DNA from: Hoeflea_A sp965216535
GTDB lineage: Bacteria > Pseudomonadota > Alphaproteobacteria > Rhizobiales > Rhizobiaceae
DNA: 64,000 bases
Assembly (NCBI GenBank): GCA_965216535.1
Contig: OZ244175.1
Location: forward strand, 1,302,001 to 1,366,000
Direction of reading: 5' to 3'
Shown: piece by piece, positions 34,027 through 43,000 of the stretch
How the letters are laid out: each line of letters begins with the position of its first letter
Numbering within the stretch: the stretch's first letter is position 1
Notes under the pieces: generated by a model
Database searches by the model: none
The model's input: only the letters and a program-made list of their open reading frames with translations
Told to the model about the DNA's origin: nothing
Position numbers and translations under genes: made by a program

Positions 34027-34766
34027 TATCTTTCCCTCCCGTCGAGCAATCGGCCATAGCCGATGACCGGATCATTGATTGCGAGCTTTTGCAGGGTCTG
34101 GAACAGCATCGCCTGGTTGGAACTCACCACCGGTTTGCCGAGGTCTGCCTCAAGGCGGGCGACGGCTTCAACGGATCGCATATCCGTGCAAGACAACACC
34201 ACGGCTTCGGCTTCCGGACTGCCGGCCCGCCGACCGAGCTCATAAACCTCGTCCGGGCTCAAGGCGCCCTGGCCGGCATTGTCGAGCGTTCCTTCGACTT
34301 CGGCCTGCGAGACGGTTTCGAAACCGCTTTGTTCCAGGAAATCGATCGCCTGCCGGTTGATGTCGCTGGTATAGGGTGAGGCAAAGGCGATGCGCGTGAC
34401 GCCAAGCGTCTTCAGGGCGTGGACAAGGGCGCCGGCCGCAGTGACAGTTGCGACGCCGCTTCGGTCGCCGATGCGGATCGCGAGTTGCCGATCGAAAGCC
34501 GGCCCGTGAGTCAGGGTCGCCGAGGTGCAGCCATAGAGGATGGCGTCAGGCCGACATCCGAGGAGCAGGTCCAGCGGCCCATCAAGTTCGGCGGCACCCA
34601 GACCGGCCATCTGACCGGAATCGGGGATAGCGTCCTCGTCATAGCCGCCCAAGCGGGCGAAATGCATGGAGACGCCCGAAGGCCTCAGCAGCGCCATGTC
34701 GGCTTCCAGATTGGTGTTGGTGAACGGTACCAGCACGCCGATACGGGCGCGTCCGCGCGAGGTCAT
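34026..34766 (-). CDS. Asp/Glu racemase superfamily enzyme, maleate isomerase/arylmalonate decarboxylase-like
   Basis: About 246 residues. The two catalytic-type cysteines of the superfamily are present: the first in LYGCTSATLTHGP, the second in VVLSCTDMRSVEAV. The N terminus RIGVLVPFTNTNLEADMALL is typical of maleate cis-trans isomerases and related decarboxylases rather than of hydantoin racemase. The ATG at 34766 has GGAGG eight bases upstream; an upstream in-frame ATG at 34781 overlaps the aminotransferase end. Fifth enzyme family of this operon to act on a small carboxylic acid. Confidence 0.85.
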   Translation of the reverse strand: MTSRGRARIGVLVPFTNTNLEADMALLRPSGVSMHFARLGGYDEDAIPDSGQMAGLGAAELDGPLDLLLGCRPDAILYGCTSATLTHGPAFDRQLAIRIGDRSGVATVTAAGALVHALKTLGVTRIAFASPYTSDINRQAIDFLEQSGFETVSQAEVEGTLDNAGQGALSPDEVYELGRRAGSPEAEAVVLSCTDMRSVEAVARLEADLGKPVVSSNQAMLFQTLQKLAINDPVIGYGRLLDGRER

Positions 34767-34770
34767 CACG

Positions 34771-35847
34771 TCATCCTCCATTGTGCCAATCCGTCAGGAT
34801 GGCGGCTACGCGATCCATGGTTTCGCTGCTACCGATCGTGGCCCGCAGGCAGTTCGGCAGCCCGTAGCCGGCCATGCCACGCAACAGGATACCCCGGTTG
34901 CGCAGCGCCGTCTCCGCCGAGTTGGCTCTGTCGGCGTCGGCAAAGTCGATGAGCACGAAATTGGTGTGGCTGGGTGGCACCGTCAGGGCTAACCGGCGGA
35001 CCTCTTCGCTGAAGGACTCCCGCAGGTCTGCCGTCAACGCGCAGGTTTCCCGCATATAGGCCTGGTCGTCCATGGCAGCGGCCGCGGCGGCCTGGCTCGC
35101 AACGGCGATGTTGTTGGGGTTGAGGAGTTTGCGCACCTCGGCCGCAATGGCCGGCGGGAAAAGACCCCAACCGACGCGCATGCCGGCCAGTCCGTAAGCT
35201 TTTGAAAAGGTTCGCAGCACAACGGTGTCGCCGCGTTTGACCAGGTCGAACAAGGGCTTCTCGAGACCGTCGGCGAATTCACCATAGGCCTCGTCGACGA
35301 CCAGCAGAGTGTCTTCGTGCAGGGTATCGCGCAGCCGAACGATATCATCCCGGGAAATGCGGGTGCCGGTCGGATTGCCCGGATTTGCCACAAAAACGAT
35401 GCGGGTGTTGTGGTTCGCCGCGGACAACAGCGCGTCCACCGAGATGGTGAAGTTGTTTTCCGGCACGTCGTCGAAAGGCGCGTTGTTGAATTCGGCGACC
35501 TTGCGGAAGAACGCGTAGCCATAGCCGCTGCTGAGAATGCCTGAACCTGATCCGGAATAGGCCTTGGCCAGGGCAGCGATCAGTTCCATCGAGCCCGCGC
35601 CGCACAGGAGGCTATCGGCCGGGATCTGGTGAACTCCGCTGATCGCCTCGCGCAGAGCGCTCCAGTCGGGGTCAGGATAGAGCGCCGATTCCGCCATGGC
35701 CCTTGCCGCCGCTTCCAGTGCCATCGGGCTTGGAGGTCTGATCGACTCGTTCTGGGCAAGCGATACCGGAGGTTCGCTCCCACTCGCTTCGAGATCCGCC
35801 AGCGCATAGGGCGCGATTGCAGCGATGTGGGGGTTCGGCCGTATCAT
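34771..35847 (-). CDS. PLP-dependent aminotransferase, histidinol-phosphate aminotransferase-like
   Basis: Fold-type I aminotransferase of 358 residues. The PLP-binding lysine lies in LRTFSKAYGLAGMRVGWG (about residue 216), with the Asp and Tyr contacts in VVDEAYGEF and the Asn in FVANPGNPTGT. The ATG at 35847 has GGAGGG seven bases upstream and overlaps the HyuB stop by four bases; the frame is open to 35865. HisC-like enzymes commonly accept aromatic or other amino acids. Sitting in a catabolic operon, it is unlikely to serve histidine synthesis. Confidence 0.88.
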   Translation of the reverse strand: MIRPNPHIAAIAPYALADLEASGSEPPVSLAQNESIRPPSPMALEAAARAMAESALYPDPDWSALREAISGVHQIPADSLLCGAGSMELIAALAKAYSGSGSGILSSGYGYAFFRKVAEFNNAPFDDVPENNFTISVDALLSAANHNTRIVFVANPGNPTGTRISRDDIVRLRDTLHEDTLLVVDEAYGEFADGLEKPLFDLVKRGDTVVLRTFSKAYGLAGMRVGWGLFPPAIAAEVRKLLNPNNIAVASQAAAAAAMDDQAYMRETCALTADLRESFSEEVRRLALTVPPSHTNFVLIDFADADRANSAETALRNRGILLRGMAGYGLPNCLRATIGSSETMDRVAAILTDWHNGG

Positions 35848-37502
35848 GCGGAACCCTCCTTCCAACCATAATCGTCGACCGCAGCCCGCTTGCTGATCAG
35901 GCCTTCACCGATATCTCTTTGGATAACGCCGCCAGGCCGTGAGGCAGGATCTCCGAAACCACCGCCTCCCGGCGTGTCGAAGATAAGCGTTTGCCCTGCG
36001 GCCACGCGCACCTCGCCCTTGCCGGGCAGATCCGGGCCGTCGCCGATGCGAATGCGGCCGGGTGCGCCGTCGCCGCCGCCGTCGCGACCACGGGCCGGGT
36101 AGCGGATTCGTTCGACCGATAGAAAGACCAGAAAGTCCTTTTCGCCAGTCGAGCGCATCTCGATGCTTTGTCCCAAGCCACCGCGCTGGCGTCCCGCGCC
36201 GCCGCTGTCCGTACGCAATTCCCGACGGGCGATCACCACCGGTGCGGCAGCCTCGGTGGTTTCCACCTGGCTACCCCAGACACCGCTCGGAAATGCCGTC
36301 GCGGAAAGTCCATCCCGATTTGGCCGGGCGCCGGTTCCTCCGTTGAAAACCAGTTCCAGGGCAAAGACGCCATTTTCGTTGTGAGCGGCCTCTGGCGTGT
36401 TGCGTAGCGGCAGGTCATACATGCAGGACGCGCCTTCGGCCGGCACCCGGTCCGGCAACGCCTGGGTCAGGCAGCCGAAGACGAGATCGGGTGTCAGTTG
36501 GCCAATGGTATGGCGCATGGCGACCGGTGCCGGACGCTGTGCATTGAGGATGCAGTTTTCCGGAGCGGTTACCACGAATGGCTCGAGCGAACCGGCGTTG
36601 TTGGGGATGTCCGGGCCGATGAGGCAGCGCAGGGCAAAGACCGAATAGGCCGCCGCGTAGTTCAGCGGCACATTGATTCCCTTCTGCGAACAGCCAGAGG
36701 TGCCGGTGAAATCGAGCGCGATTCCGTCCGGCGAAACCGAGAGGCTGGCGCACAACGTGATGTCGGTCTCGTAACCATCGATCTGCAAGCGGCTCTGATA
36801 CGTGCCGGCCGGGACTTCGGCGATGGCCTCAAGCGTACCGCGTCGCGATGTTTCGATAATGTAGTTGGCCAATTCGTCGAGAGTGTCGAGGCCGAACTCC
36901 TCCATCATGCCGGCCAGGCGCTGGGCACCGGTTTCGCAGCTTGCGATCAGCGCATAGATATCTCCCTCGTTTGCCACCGGTTCGCGGGAATTCGCCTTGA
37001 TCAGCTGCATCAAGAGAGCATTGATGTCGCCGCGTTCGACCAGCCGGCAGGGCGGGATCAGAAGGCCTTCGTCGAAGATGTCAGACCCTTCCGGGCCCAT
37101 GCCCAGTCCGCCAAGATCGACCAGGTGCGAGGTGCAGGCCGTGAACCCGACGACCCGCCCGGCGCGAAACACCGGCATCACCAGCAGGAAATCGTTGAGA
37201 TGGCCGGAGGCGATCCAGGGATCGTTGGTGAGGTAGATGTCGCCCGGCTGCATGGTCTCGCGCGGGAAGTGCTGGCAGAGGATCTCGACCGCCTGGGCCA
37301 TGGTGTTGATATGCCCGGGTGTGCCGGTTACGGCCTGGGCCAGCATGCGGCCCCTGGCATCGAATATGCCGGCGGAGATGTCACCGCATTCGCGTACGAT
37401 CGGGCTGAAAGCAGCGCGGATCAGGGCCTGACCCTGTTCCTCGACGACCGCCAGGAGGCGGTTCCACAACACCTGCAGGCGGGCCGGATTCATGGTGCTC
37501 AT
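35844..37502 (-). CDS. hyuB: Hydantoinase/oxoprolinase subunit B (HyuB-like)
   Basis: 552-residue subunit of an ATP-dependent N-methylhydantoinase/5-oxoprolinase/acetone-carboxylase-type enzyme, working with HyuA to open a ring amide or carboxylate. Matching segments: RLQVLWNRLLAVVEEQGQALIRAAFSPIVRECGDIS, GDIYLTNDPWIASGHLNDFLLVMPVF and FDTPGGGGFGDP near the C terminus. The ATG at 37502 overlaps the HyuA stop by four bases; sequence further upstream in this frame is antisense to or overlaps HyuA and is not coding. Confidence 0.92.
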   Translation of the reverse strand: MSTMNPARLQVLWNRLLAVVEEQGQALIRAAFSPIVRECGDISAGIFDARGRMLAQAVTGTPGHINTMAQAVEILCQHFPRETMQPGDIYLTNDPWIASGHLNDFLLVMPVFRAGRVVGFTACTSHLVDLGGLGMGPEGSDIFDEGLLIPPCRLVERGDINALLMQLIKANSREPVANEGDIYALIASCETGAQRLAGMMEEFGLDTLDELANYIIETSRRGTLEAIAEVPAGTYQSRLQIDGYETDITLCASLSVSPDGIALDFTGTSGCSQKGINVPLNYAAAYSVFALRCLIGPDIPNNAGSLEPFVVTAPENCILNAQRPAPVAMRHTIGQLTPDLVFGCLTQALPDRVPAEGASCMYDLPLRNTPEAAHNENGVFALELVFNGGTGARPNRDGLSATAFPSGVWGSQVETTEAAAPVVIARRELRTDSGGAGRQRGGLGQSIEMRSTGEKDFLVFLSVERIRYPARGRDGGGDGAPGRIRIGDGPDLPGKGEVRVAAGQTLIFDTPGGGGFGDPASRPGGVIQRDIGEGLISKRAAVDDYGWKEGSA

Positions 37503-39604
37503 GTGTCGGTTCCTCCCAAGCCCGTGCGTGACAAAAGCAGATTGCTGTCGGTGTCGACAGACAGTTCGAAATCGCTGCTGACGAAGGTCGTGGATTGCGG
37601 TTCGACGACGAGCGCGGGGCCAGCCAACCGGTCGCCGGGAACCAGGTCCTCCCGCTTGAACACACCGGCGGTGACATCGTTGCCGGTGACATCGCAACGG
37701 ATGCTCTTCTGCCTGGTCGGTGCAACAGGTCTCGCCGCATGCGGTTCCGGAACGACGGGTGTGTTGCCTGGCACGGTCGAAACGCTGGCCGCCCAATTGA
37801 GTATCTCGATGGGCATTCCGGGCACTGAGCGGGCATATTGGCGTCGGTATTCGGCTTCGAACGTGGCCTTCAGATCGCCGATGTCGGTTTGGACCAGATC
37901 ACGGTCCGGCAGGCGGATCTCGATCTCGTGGCCCTGGCCGCGGTAGCGCATGAAGGCAGTGCGACTGCTTCGAAGCTCGGCCTCGGGCGCCCCGGCGCGC
38001 ACCACGTCGGTCGCCTGCAACAGCATTGCCTCGAAAAACCGGTTCAGATCGTCAGCATCGAGGTTGTCGAGCATGGTGTGTTTCGATCGAACGGTCTCAA
38101 ACGAAATCGGGGCGTGAAGAAAGCCGACGGCCGAGCCAACGCCCGGATCGCGGGGGATCAGGATGCGGCTCAATCCGGCACGGCGAGCCACCCGCGTGGC
38201 ATGAAGCGGGCCGTTGCCGCCAAAGGCGATCATGATGCGCTCGCCGAGGTCCTTGCCGGATTCGACCGCATGCATGCGACCGGCGCTGGCCATGCTTTCG
38301 TCGACGATATCGCTGACGCCGGCGGCCGCATCGATGGCGTTGAGCCCGAGATTATCGCCCACATTGCGCGCTATGGCTGCTTCAGCGGCATTGCGGTCGC
38401 AGGTCAGCCGTCCTTCGGCAAAGGCCTCCGGATCGATCAGGCCGATGACGATATCGGCATCCGTCACGGTAGGCTCGGTTCCGCCACGACCAAAAGCCGC
38501 CGGTCCCGGTTCGCTGCCGGCGCTTTGCGGGCCCACCTGCAACCGTCCCAGCCGGTCGACCCCGGCGATCGAGCCGCCGCCGGCGCCGATTTCGATCATT
38601 TCCAGCACCGGAATGCGCACCGGCATGCCGCTGCCCTTGATGAAGCGTGCTGCCCGGCCGATTTCAAACGTGCGTGCAGTCTGCGGTCGGAAGTCGTCGA
38701 TCAGGCAGAGCTTGGCGGTTGTGCCGCCCATGTCGAAGGACAGAACCTGGGCCGCGTCGACGCTTTGCGCAACCCGGGCAGCGAGGATGGCGCCGCCGGC
38801 CGGGCCCGACTCAACGAGCCGGATGGGGAACCGGCGGGCGGTGTCGATTGTCGTCATGCCACCACCGGCGGTCATCATCAGCACCGGGCACTGCAGGCCC
38901 TCGAGCGCGAAGCGGCGTTCGAACTCGGCCAGGTAATCGGCCATCAGCGCCTGGATACCGGCATTGGCAACCGTCGTGCACAGCCGGTCAAACTCCCGGG
39001 CTTCAGGGCTCACGTCGCTGGAAAGCGAAATCACAAGCTCCGGACGGTGCTGCAAGAGCAGTTCGCGCAGTCGATGTTCATGCGCCGAATTGGCATAGGC
39101 GTGCAGCAGACAGACGGCTACCGCCTCTGCGCCGCATGCTTCGAGTTCCGCCAGCAACCCGTCGACCGCGCTTTCGTCCAGAGGCTCGATCACCGCACCG
39201 ATGACGGACATGCGCTCCGGCACCGTGAAGCTGCGCGAGCGCGGAACCATCAGGTCGGGCTTTTCGAGGTCGATGTCGTACTGGCTGTAACGCCGCTCGT
39301 AGGCGATTTCGAGAATGTCGCGGAAGCCTGCCGTCGTGACGGTGGCCACGCGAGCGGTCCGCCGCTCAATGAGGGCATTGGTGGCCAACGTCGTGCCGTG
39401 GATGAAGCCGCCGATATCGGTTGCCCGCGCCTGCGCCTGGTCAAGCACCCGGCGAAAGCCGCGCAGCGCGCCCTCTGTCGGGTCGGAGGGGGTCGTCGGG
39501 GTCTTGGCGGTTGCCAGAACCTGGTTGTTACCGTCCACCAGAACGGTATCGGTGAATGTGCCGCCGATGTCGACGGCAATCCGAAGATCGCGTTTCGAAG
39601 TCAT
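37499..39604 (-). CDS. hyuA: Hydantoinase/oxoprolinase subunit A (HyuA-like)
   Basis: 701-residue subunit with an actin/ASKHA-type ATPase fold. N terminus RIAVDIGGTFTDTVLVDGNNQVLATAK (phosphate-binding DxGGTFTD), then FIHGTTLATNALIERRTA, VLSFDMGGTTAKLCLIDDF and the Gly-rich EIGAGGGSIAGVD. First gene of the seven-gene operon, each following gene overlapping or closely spaced. Family members hydrolyse N-methylhydantoin, 5-oxoproline or related lactams at the cost of ATP. The substrate here is not identifiable. Confidence 0.93.
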   Translation of the reverse strand: MTSKRDLRIAVDIGGTFTDTVLVDGNNQVLATAKTPTTPSDPTEGALRGFRRVLDQAQARATDIGGFIHGTTLATNALIERRTARVATVTTAGFRDILEIAYERRYSQYDIDLEKPDLMVPRSRSFTVPERMSVIGAVIEPLDESAVDGLLAELEACGAEAVAVCLLHAYANSAHEHRLRELLLQHRPELVISLSSDVSPEAREFDRLCTTVANAGIQALMADYLAEFERRFALEGLQCPVLMMTAGGGMTTIDTARRFPIRLVESGPAGGAILAARVAQSVDAAQVLSFDMGGTTAKLCLIDDFRPQTARTFEIGRAARFIKGSGMPVRIPVLEMIEIGAGGGSIAGVDRLGRLQVGPQSAGSEPGPAAFGRGGTEPTVTDADIVIGLIDPEAFAEGRLTCDRNAAEAAIARNVGDNLGLNAIDAAAGVSDIVDESMASAGRMHAVESGKDLGERIMIAFGGNGPLHATRVARRAGLSRILIPRDPGVGSAVGFLHAPISFETVRSKHTMLDNLDADDLNRFFEAMLLQATDVVRAGAPEAELRSSRTAFMRYRGQGHEIEIRLPDRDLVQTDIGDLKATFEAEYRRQYARSVPGMPIEILNWAASVSTVPGNTPVVPEPHAARPVAPTRQKSIRCDVTGNDVTAGVFKREDLVPGDRLAGPALVVEPQSTTFVSSDFELSVDTDSNLLLSRTGLGGTDT

Positions 39605-39859
39605 GATCGTTCAGGTCAAGGACGAATGGGATAGGACGCGGAGCGTCCGGCGACACGACAATGTCGGTCCGGTTAAACGACCAGATCTGATCCCGTAGCG
39701 CGGCGGCCGATGCGCCGGTCTTCCACTTGATGCGTCATGTGATGCAACAGTCCATGTGGCGTCCGATGGCGGCAAGCTGCGCGCATTTCGAGCCGATGTC
39801 AATCGGGCTTTTTTTCAGCTGCCCGCGGCAGGTTGCCGGCAACTCGGGTGGAGACGGGT
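39605..39859. other. 255-base gap between the HyuA operon and the repeat-protein gene
   Basis: Contains the presumed promoter of the leftward HyuA operon and, near the other side, a terminator-like hairpin on the plus strand (separate entry). No coding frame is convincing here. Confidence 0.5.
39791..39815 (+). terminator. Rho-independent terminator-like hairpin on the plus strand
   Basis: Stem AGCC-GAT / ATC-GGGCT around the loop GTCA (one bulged G), at 39791-39809, directly followed by seven T. Both neighbouring genes are on the minus strand, so no known transcript ends here on the plus strand. The orientation is unusual. Confidence 0.5.
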
Positions 39860-42800
39860 TCAGAGGACCCAGACGTCGTCCTCATAGTCCGGCGAGATAT
39901 TCGCAATCGCCTCATCGCTCTGGACGAAGGAGACCAGCATGTCGTCGAACCCCAACCCGGCTTCCATGCGGCCGACCCAATAATCGTGTCCCGCGGCATC
40001 CGACGCCCGCTCGAGAACGTTCCAGTAAAGAGCCTCCACATATTCAGCATCGGTTGGATTGGCGCCGTAAAGCATCTCGAATTCATATGCCTCGATAAAG
40101 CGGTCGGCCATGTAATCCGCCGCGTCAAAGTCTGAGTGGTTGGCCTTCAGGTCCTCCAGGATGTCGATCCAGTATCGCAGGCCTTCTTCGTCCGGCGCGC
40201 GTCCGAGGCTTGCCACGTACATGCGGTAAACGAGGCCGAGACATGGACTGTCGATGTCGCTAACGAAATGGCCGCCGGGGTCGGCAACCGGACCGTCTTC
40301 AACATCCTGGGTGCCGTCGGTGCCATCGGCCCGACTGACGGTCTGACCGTACAATTTGACGACATCTGCTTCGGCGACATCGAAGCCGAAGTCGTTGCCG
40401 GACTGGATCGCAATCGAAAACTCCGACGGGTCTTCCGAATCTCCAATGAGCTCCGCCACCAGGGTGAGCGCCTCGATCGCCCTGTCGGAATTGGATGTGT
40501 CGTCATCGCCGAATTCGATCGAAGACGAATCCGTTCCGGACTCGTCTGACCAGAAGGACACATCGGATGAATCGGACGTGTCATCGCCTGCCTCAAAACC
40601 GTTGCCGACATCCTGCGTGATGTCCCGACCTGAGGCGTAGCTGACTGTCTGGCCAAACATCTTGACGATTTCGACATCGTCGACGTCGAAAGTGTAGGTG
40701 TCATTGGCCTCGATCAGAATGTTCGGCGTATCGTCTTCGTCCTGTGCGTCCTCGATCGGAAAAACGACTGCCTCTTCCATCCGAGTCTCGTGGTCCTGCT
40801 CCTGTAGGCCGGCCGTCGATCCGTCCAGGTCGGCTGAAAACCCGTTGATGACGCTTTGGGTGATATTGGTCCCGGCCGCATAGCTGACGGTCTGGCCGAA
40901 CATTTTCACGATGTCTGCCGTTCCTACATTGAAGACGAAGTTGTCGCCCGCATCGATGACGATTGAGAACCCGTCATCCGCTTCGTCCTCCACGCTTTCG
41001 TCAATCTGTGATGCTGCCGCTCCGGGCGACGTCAGGCTGCTGACAGTGGTGGATTCCGAGGCATCGACAGTCGTGACCTCGAAGCCGTCGACGACGGTCT
41101 GTTGATTGTAGCTTCCGTTCACATAACTGACGGTTTGACCAAACATCTTGGTCACGGATGTGGACTCGATGTTGAACTCGAAATCATCGCCGGATTCGAT
41201 CAGGATCGACAGTTCGGAGCCGGCCGCAAGATCGTTGCGGATCTGTCTGACCAGTTCGAGAATGGCGACCACATCGGTGGAATCATCGTCATTCTGGCGC
41301 TCGTCGATCAGGTCCGAGATGCTGCCCAGGTCACTTTGCGAAAAAATGTCGTCCAGGGCGGCAACCACCTCGGCGATAGCGCTGCCATCGGTCAATATGT
41401 CGTCGAGCAGTTGCTCCGCCTCTGCTCCGAATTCCGACGCCAGGGCGTGAACCTGTTGTGTGTCGTCGATGTCTATTGCGGCGAAATCGATGTTGCCGAA
41501 GTCGGAGAATTGACCGTCCCCGGCATCGGTGACGTCGAATCCGTTGGTGACGGTTTGGTCATTGCGATCGCCGGCGACATAGCTGACGGTCTGACCGAAC
41601 ATCTTGGTGACTTCGGCTTCGCCGATGTTGAAAAAGAAGTTGTGTCCGGTTTCGATGACGATCGATACGTCCGTCGGATCCTCCAGCTTTCCGACGATGT
41701 CGGCCACCTTGGTGAGGATTTCGATGATCTTGTCGGGATCCGCTGCGCCGGAGCTCTCGCTGTTGGCAACCGATGAGCCGAACAGCTCCTCCACCGAAGG
41801 CCGGGGATCTTCAAGAGTGGCTGAGGCGCTGGAAACGGTTGGATCCGTGTCGACGGAAATTCCGTTGGTGACGGTTTGCACGTTGTGATCGCCGGCAACA
41901 TAACTGACGGTCTGGCCGAACATTTTGGTGATGCTGGTCGTGCCGAGATCGAAGGAAAAACTGTCGCCGGTGGTGATCAGGATGGTCGGCAGCTCCGCCT
42001 CGACCTCTGTTGCGGCCGCTTGCGATATATTCGAAACGTCATCCGCAGAGGACTGACTTGCTGAAGAGCCCCCAAGGATTGCCGGGCCGTTGGTGACGGT
42101 TTGATCATTGTCGTCACCCGAAATGTAGCTGACCGTCTGTCCGAACATCTTGACGACGCTGGTTTCGCCGATGTCGAACGTGAAATCGTCGCCGGTTTCG
42201 ATGACAATGGAAAAGCCGGCCTGGCTGGACGCGGCTTCTGCTGTCGACGCTGCGGTTGCGGCGGCGGAGTTGCCACCAGACGATCCCCCGGAGCCGGTCG
42301 TTTCGTCGTCGAACCCGTTGATGATGGTTTGCCGATTGTCGTCGCCCGAGACATGGCTGACGGTTTGCCCGAGCAGCTTGGTGACGGTCGTCTCGCCCAC
42401 CGTGAAGTCGAAGGAATCGCCGGAGTCGATTGAAATGGAAAAATCGGTGCCGGTGCCAAGGTCCTGGTAGATCTGGTCGGCGAGGCCAAGGATCGCAACG
42501 ATGTCGAGGGAATCGTCTTCGGCCTGGAGCGCATCCGCTGCTTCCGCAGCTGCCTCCACCAGGCCGTCGATGACAACAATCTCGTTCAGCGCCGCGATAA
42601 CTTCCTCAATGGCGCTGTTGTCTGCCAGAACCTCGGCGAACAACCGCTCGGCCTCAAATCCGAAGGCGTCAATGGCGGCGTCGACGACCGCCGGATCATC
42701 GACTTGCAAAGCATCAAAGACATCTTGGATGAAGCGGGTCGAGAACGCGTCGGGCCGGATCTGATCGATGTCGACGGTGTCTTCCAGGCCGTTGGTCACG

Positions 42801-42916
42801 ACCTGGACATTGTCTTTGCCTGTTCCGTAGGTGATGGTTTGGCCCACCAGCGCGGTGAGGATAAAATCCGGTGTGGTGTAGTGGAACGTATCGCCTGCCG
42901 AGATCTGGATTTGCAT
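39860..42916 (-). CDS. Nine-repeat protein with DUF4214-like C-terminal domain
   Basis: Acidic protein of 1,018 residues with no N-terminal signal peptide. Nine copies of a roughly 43-residue motif occur at residues 3-43, 159-202, 235-277, 310-352, 417-460, 569-612, 650-693, 731-774 and 833-875. The core is S-I-x-I-x-x-G-D-x-F-x-F, then K-M-F-G-Q-T-V-S-Y, then Q-x-V-x-N-G-F. Helical spacers of about 72 residues at 87-158 and 497-568 resemble each other, and shorter ones precede repeats 5 and 9. Residues about 893-1000 match DUF4214 (YRMYVASLGRAPDEEGLRYW), a domain frequent in type I secreted proteins, and the tail DYEDDVWVL suits a type I signal. ATG preceded by GGGAG. It lies 85 bases behind the autotransporter on the same strand. 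Function unknown; a surface or matrix role is inferred. Confidence 0.85.
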   Translation of the reverse strand: MQIQISAGDTFHYTTPDFILTALVGQTITYGTGKDNVQVVTNGLEDTVDIDQIRPDAFSTRFIQDVFDALQVDDPAVVDAAIDAFGFEAERLFAEVLADNSAIEEVIAALNEIVVIDGLVEAAAEAADALQAEDDSLDIVAILGLADQIYQDLGTGTDFSISIDSGDSFDFTVGETTVTKLLGQTVSHVSGDDNRQTIINGFDDETTGSGGSSGGNSAAATAASTAEAASSQAGFSIVIETGDDFTFDIGETSVVKMFGQTVSYISGDDNDQTVTNGPAILGGSSASQSSADDVSNISQAAATEVEAELPTILITTGDSFSFDLGTTSITKMFGQTVSYVAGDHNVQTVTNGISVDTDPTVSSASATLEDPRPSVEELFGSSVANSESSGAADPDKIIEILTKVADIVGKLEDPTDVSIVIETGHNFFFNIGEAEVTKMFGQTVSYVAGDRNDQTVTNGFDVTDAGDGQFSDFGNIDFAAIDIDDTQQVHALASEFGAEAEQLLDDILTDGSAIAEVVAALDDIFSQSDLGSISDLIDERQNDDDSTDVVAILELVRQIRNDLAAGSELSILIESGDDFEFNIESTSVTKMFGQTVSYVNGSYNQQTVVDGFEVTTVDASESTTVSSLTSPGAAASQIDESVEDEADDGFSIVIDAGDNFVFNVGTADIVKMFGQTVSYAAGTNITQSVINGFSADLDGSTAGLQEQDHETRMEEAVVFPIEDAQDEDDTPNILIEANDTYTFDVDDVEIVKMFGQTVSYASGRDITQDVGNGFEAGDDTSDSSDVSFWSDESGTDSSSIEFGDDDTSNSDRAIEALTLVAELIGDSEDPSEFSIAIQSGNDFGFDVAEADVVKLYGQTVSRADGTDGTQDVEDGPVADPGGHFVSDIDSPCLGLVYRMYVASLGRAPDEEGLRYWIDILEDLKANHSDFDAADYMADRFIEAYEFEMLYGANPTDAEYVEALYWNVLERASDAAGHDYWVGRMEAGLGFDDMLVSFVQSDEAIANISPDYEDDVWVL
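40292..42910 (-). repeat. DNA encoding nine tandem-like MFGQTVSY protein repeats
   Basis: Segments of about 130 bases recur with spacers of variable length, each coding for the K-M-F-G-Q-T-V-S core. The first (LVGQTITYGTGKDN) and last (KLYGQTVSRADGTDG) copies are the most diverged, copies 3 to 8 the most alike, as expected when internal copies were duplicated most recently. Confidence 0.85.
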
Positions 42917-43000
42917 GCAAGTCTCCCTGATGAAATCGCTGTTGCCGCCCTCAGAGAGGCGGGGCCAGCGGGTGCAGTCCCTTCGTCTCCTGGGCGGGCC

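Noticed and set aside
37838..39634. Long plus-strand frame (598 codons) opposite HyuA
   Set aside because: No motif and fully antisense to a well-supported HyuA gene. Such frames are common in GC-rich DNA.
40292..42910. Repeats as a DNA-level satellite or CRISPR array
   Set aside because: The periodicity is at the protein level with variable spacers and diverged codons, and lies inside one intact reading frame.
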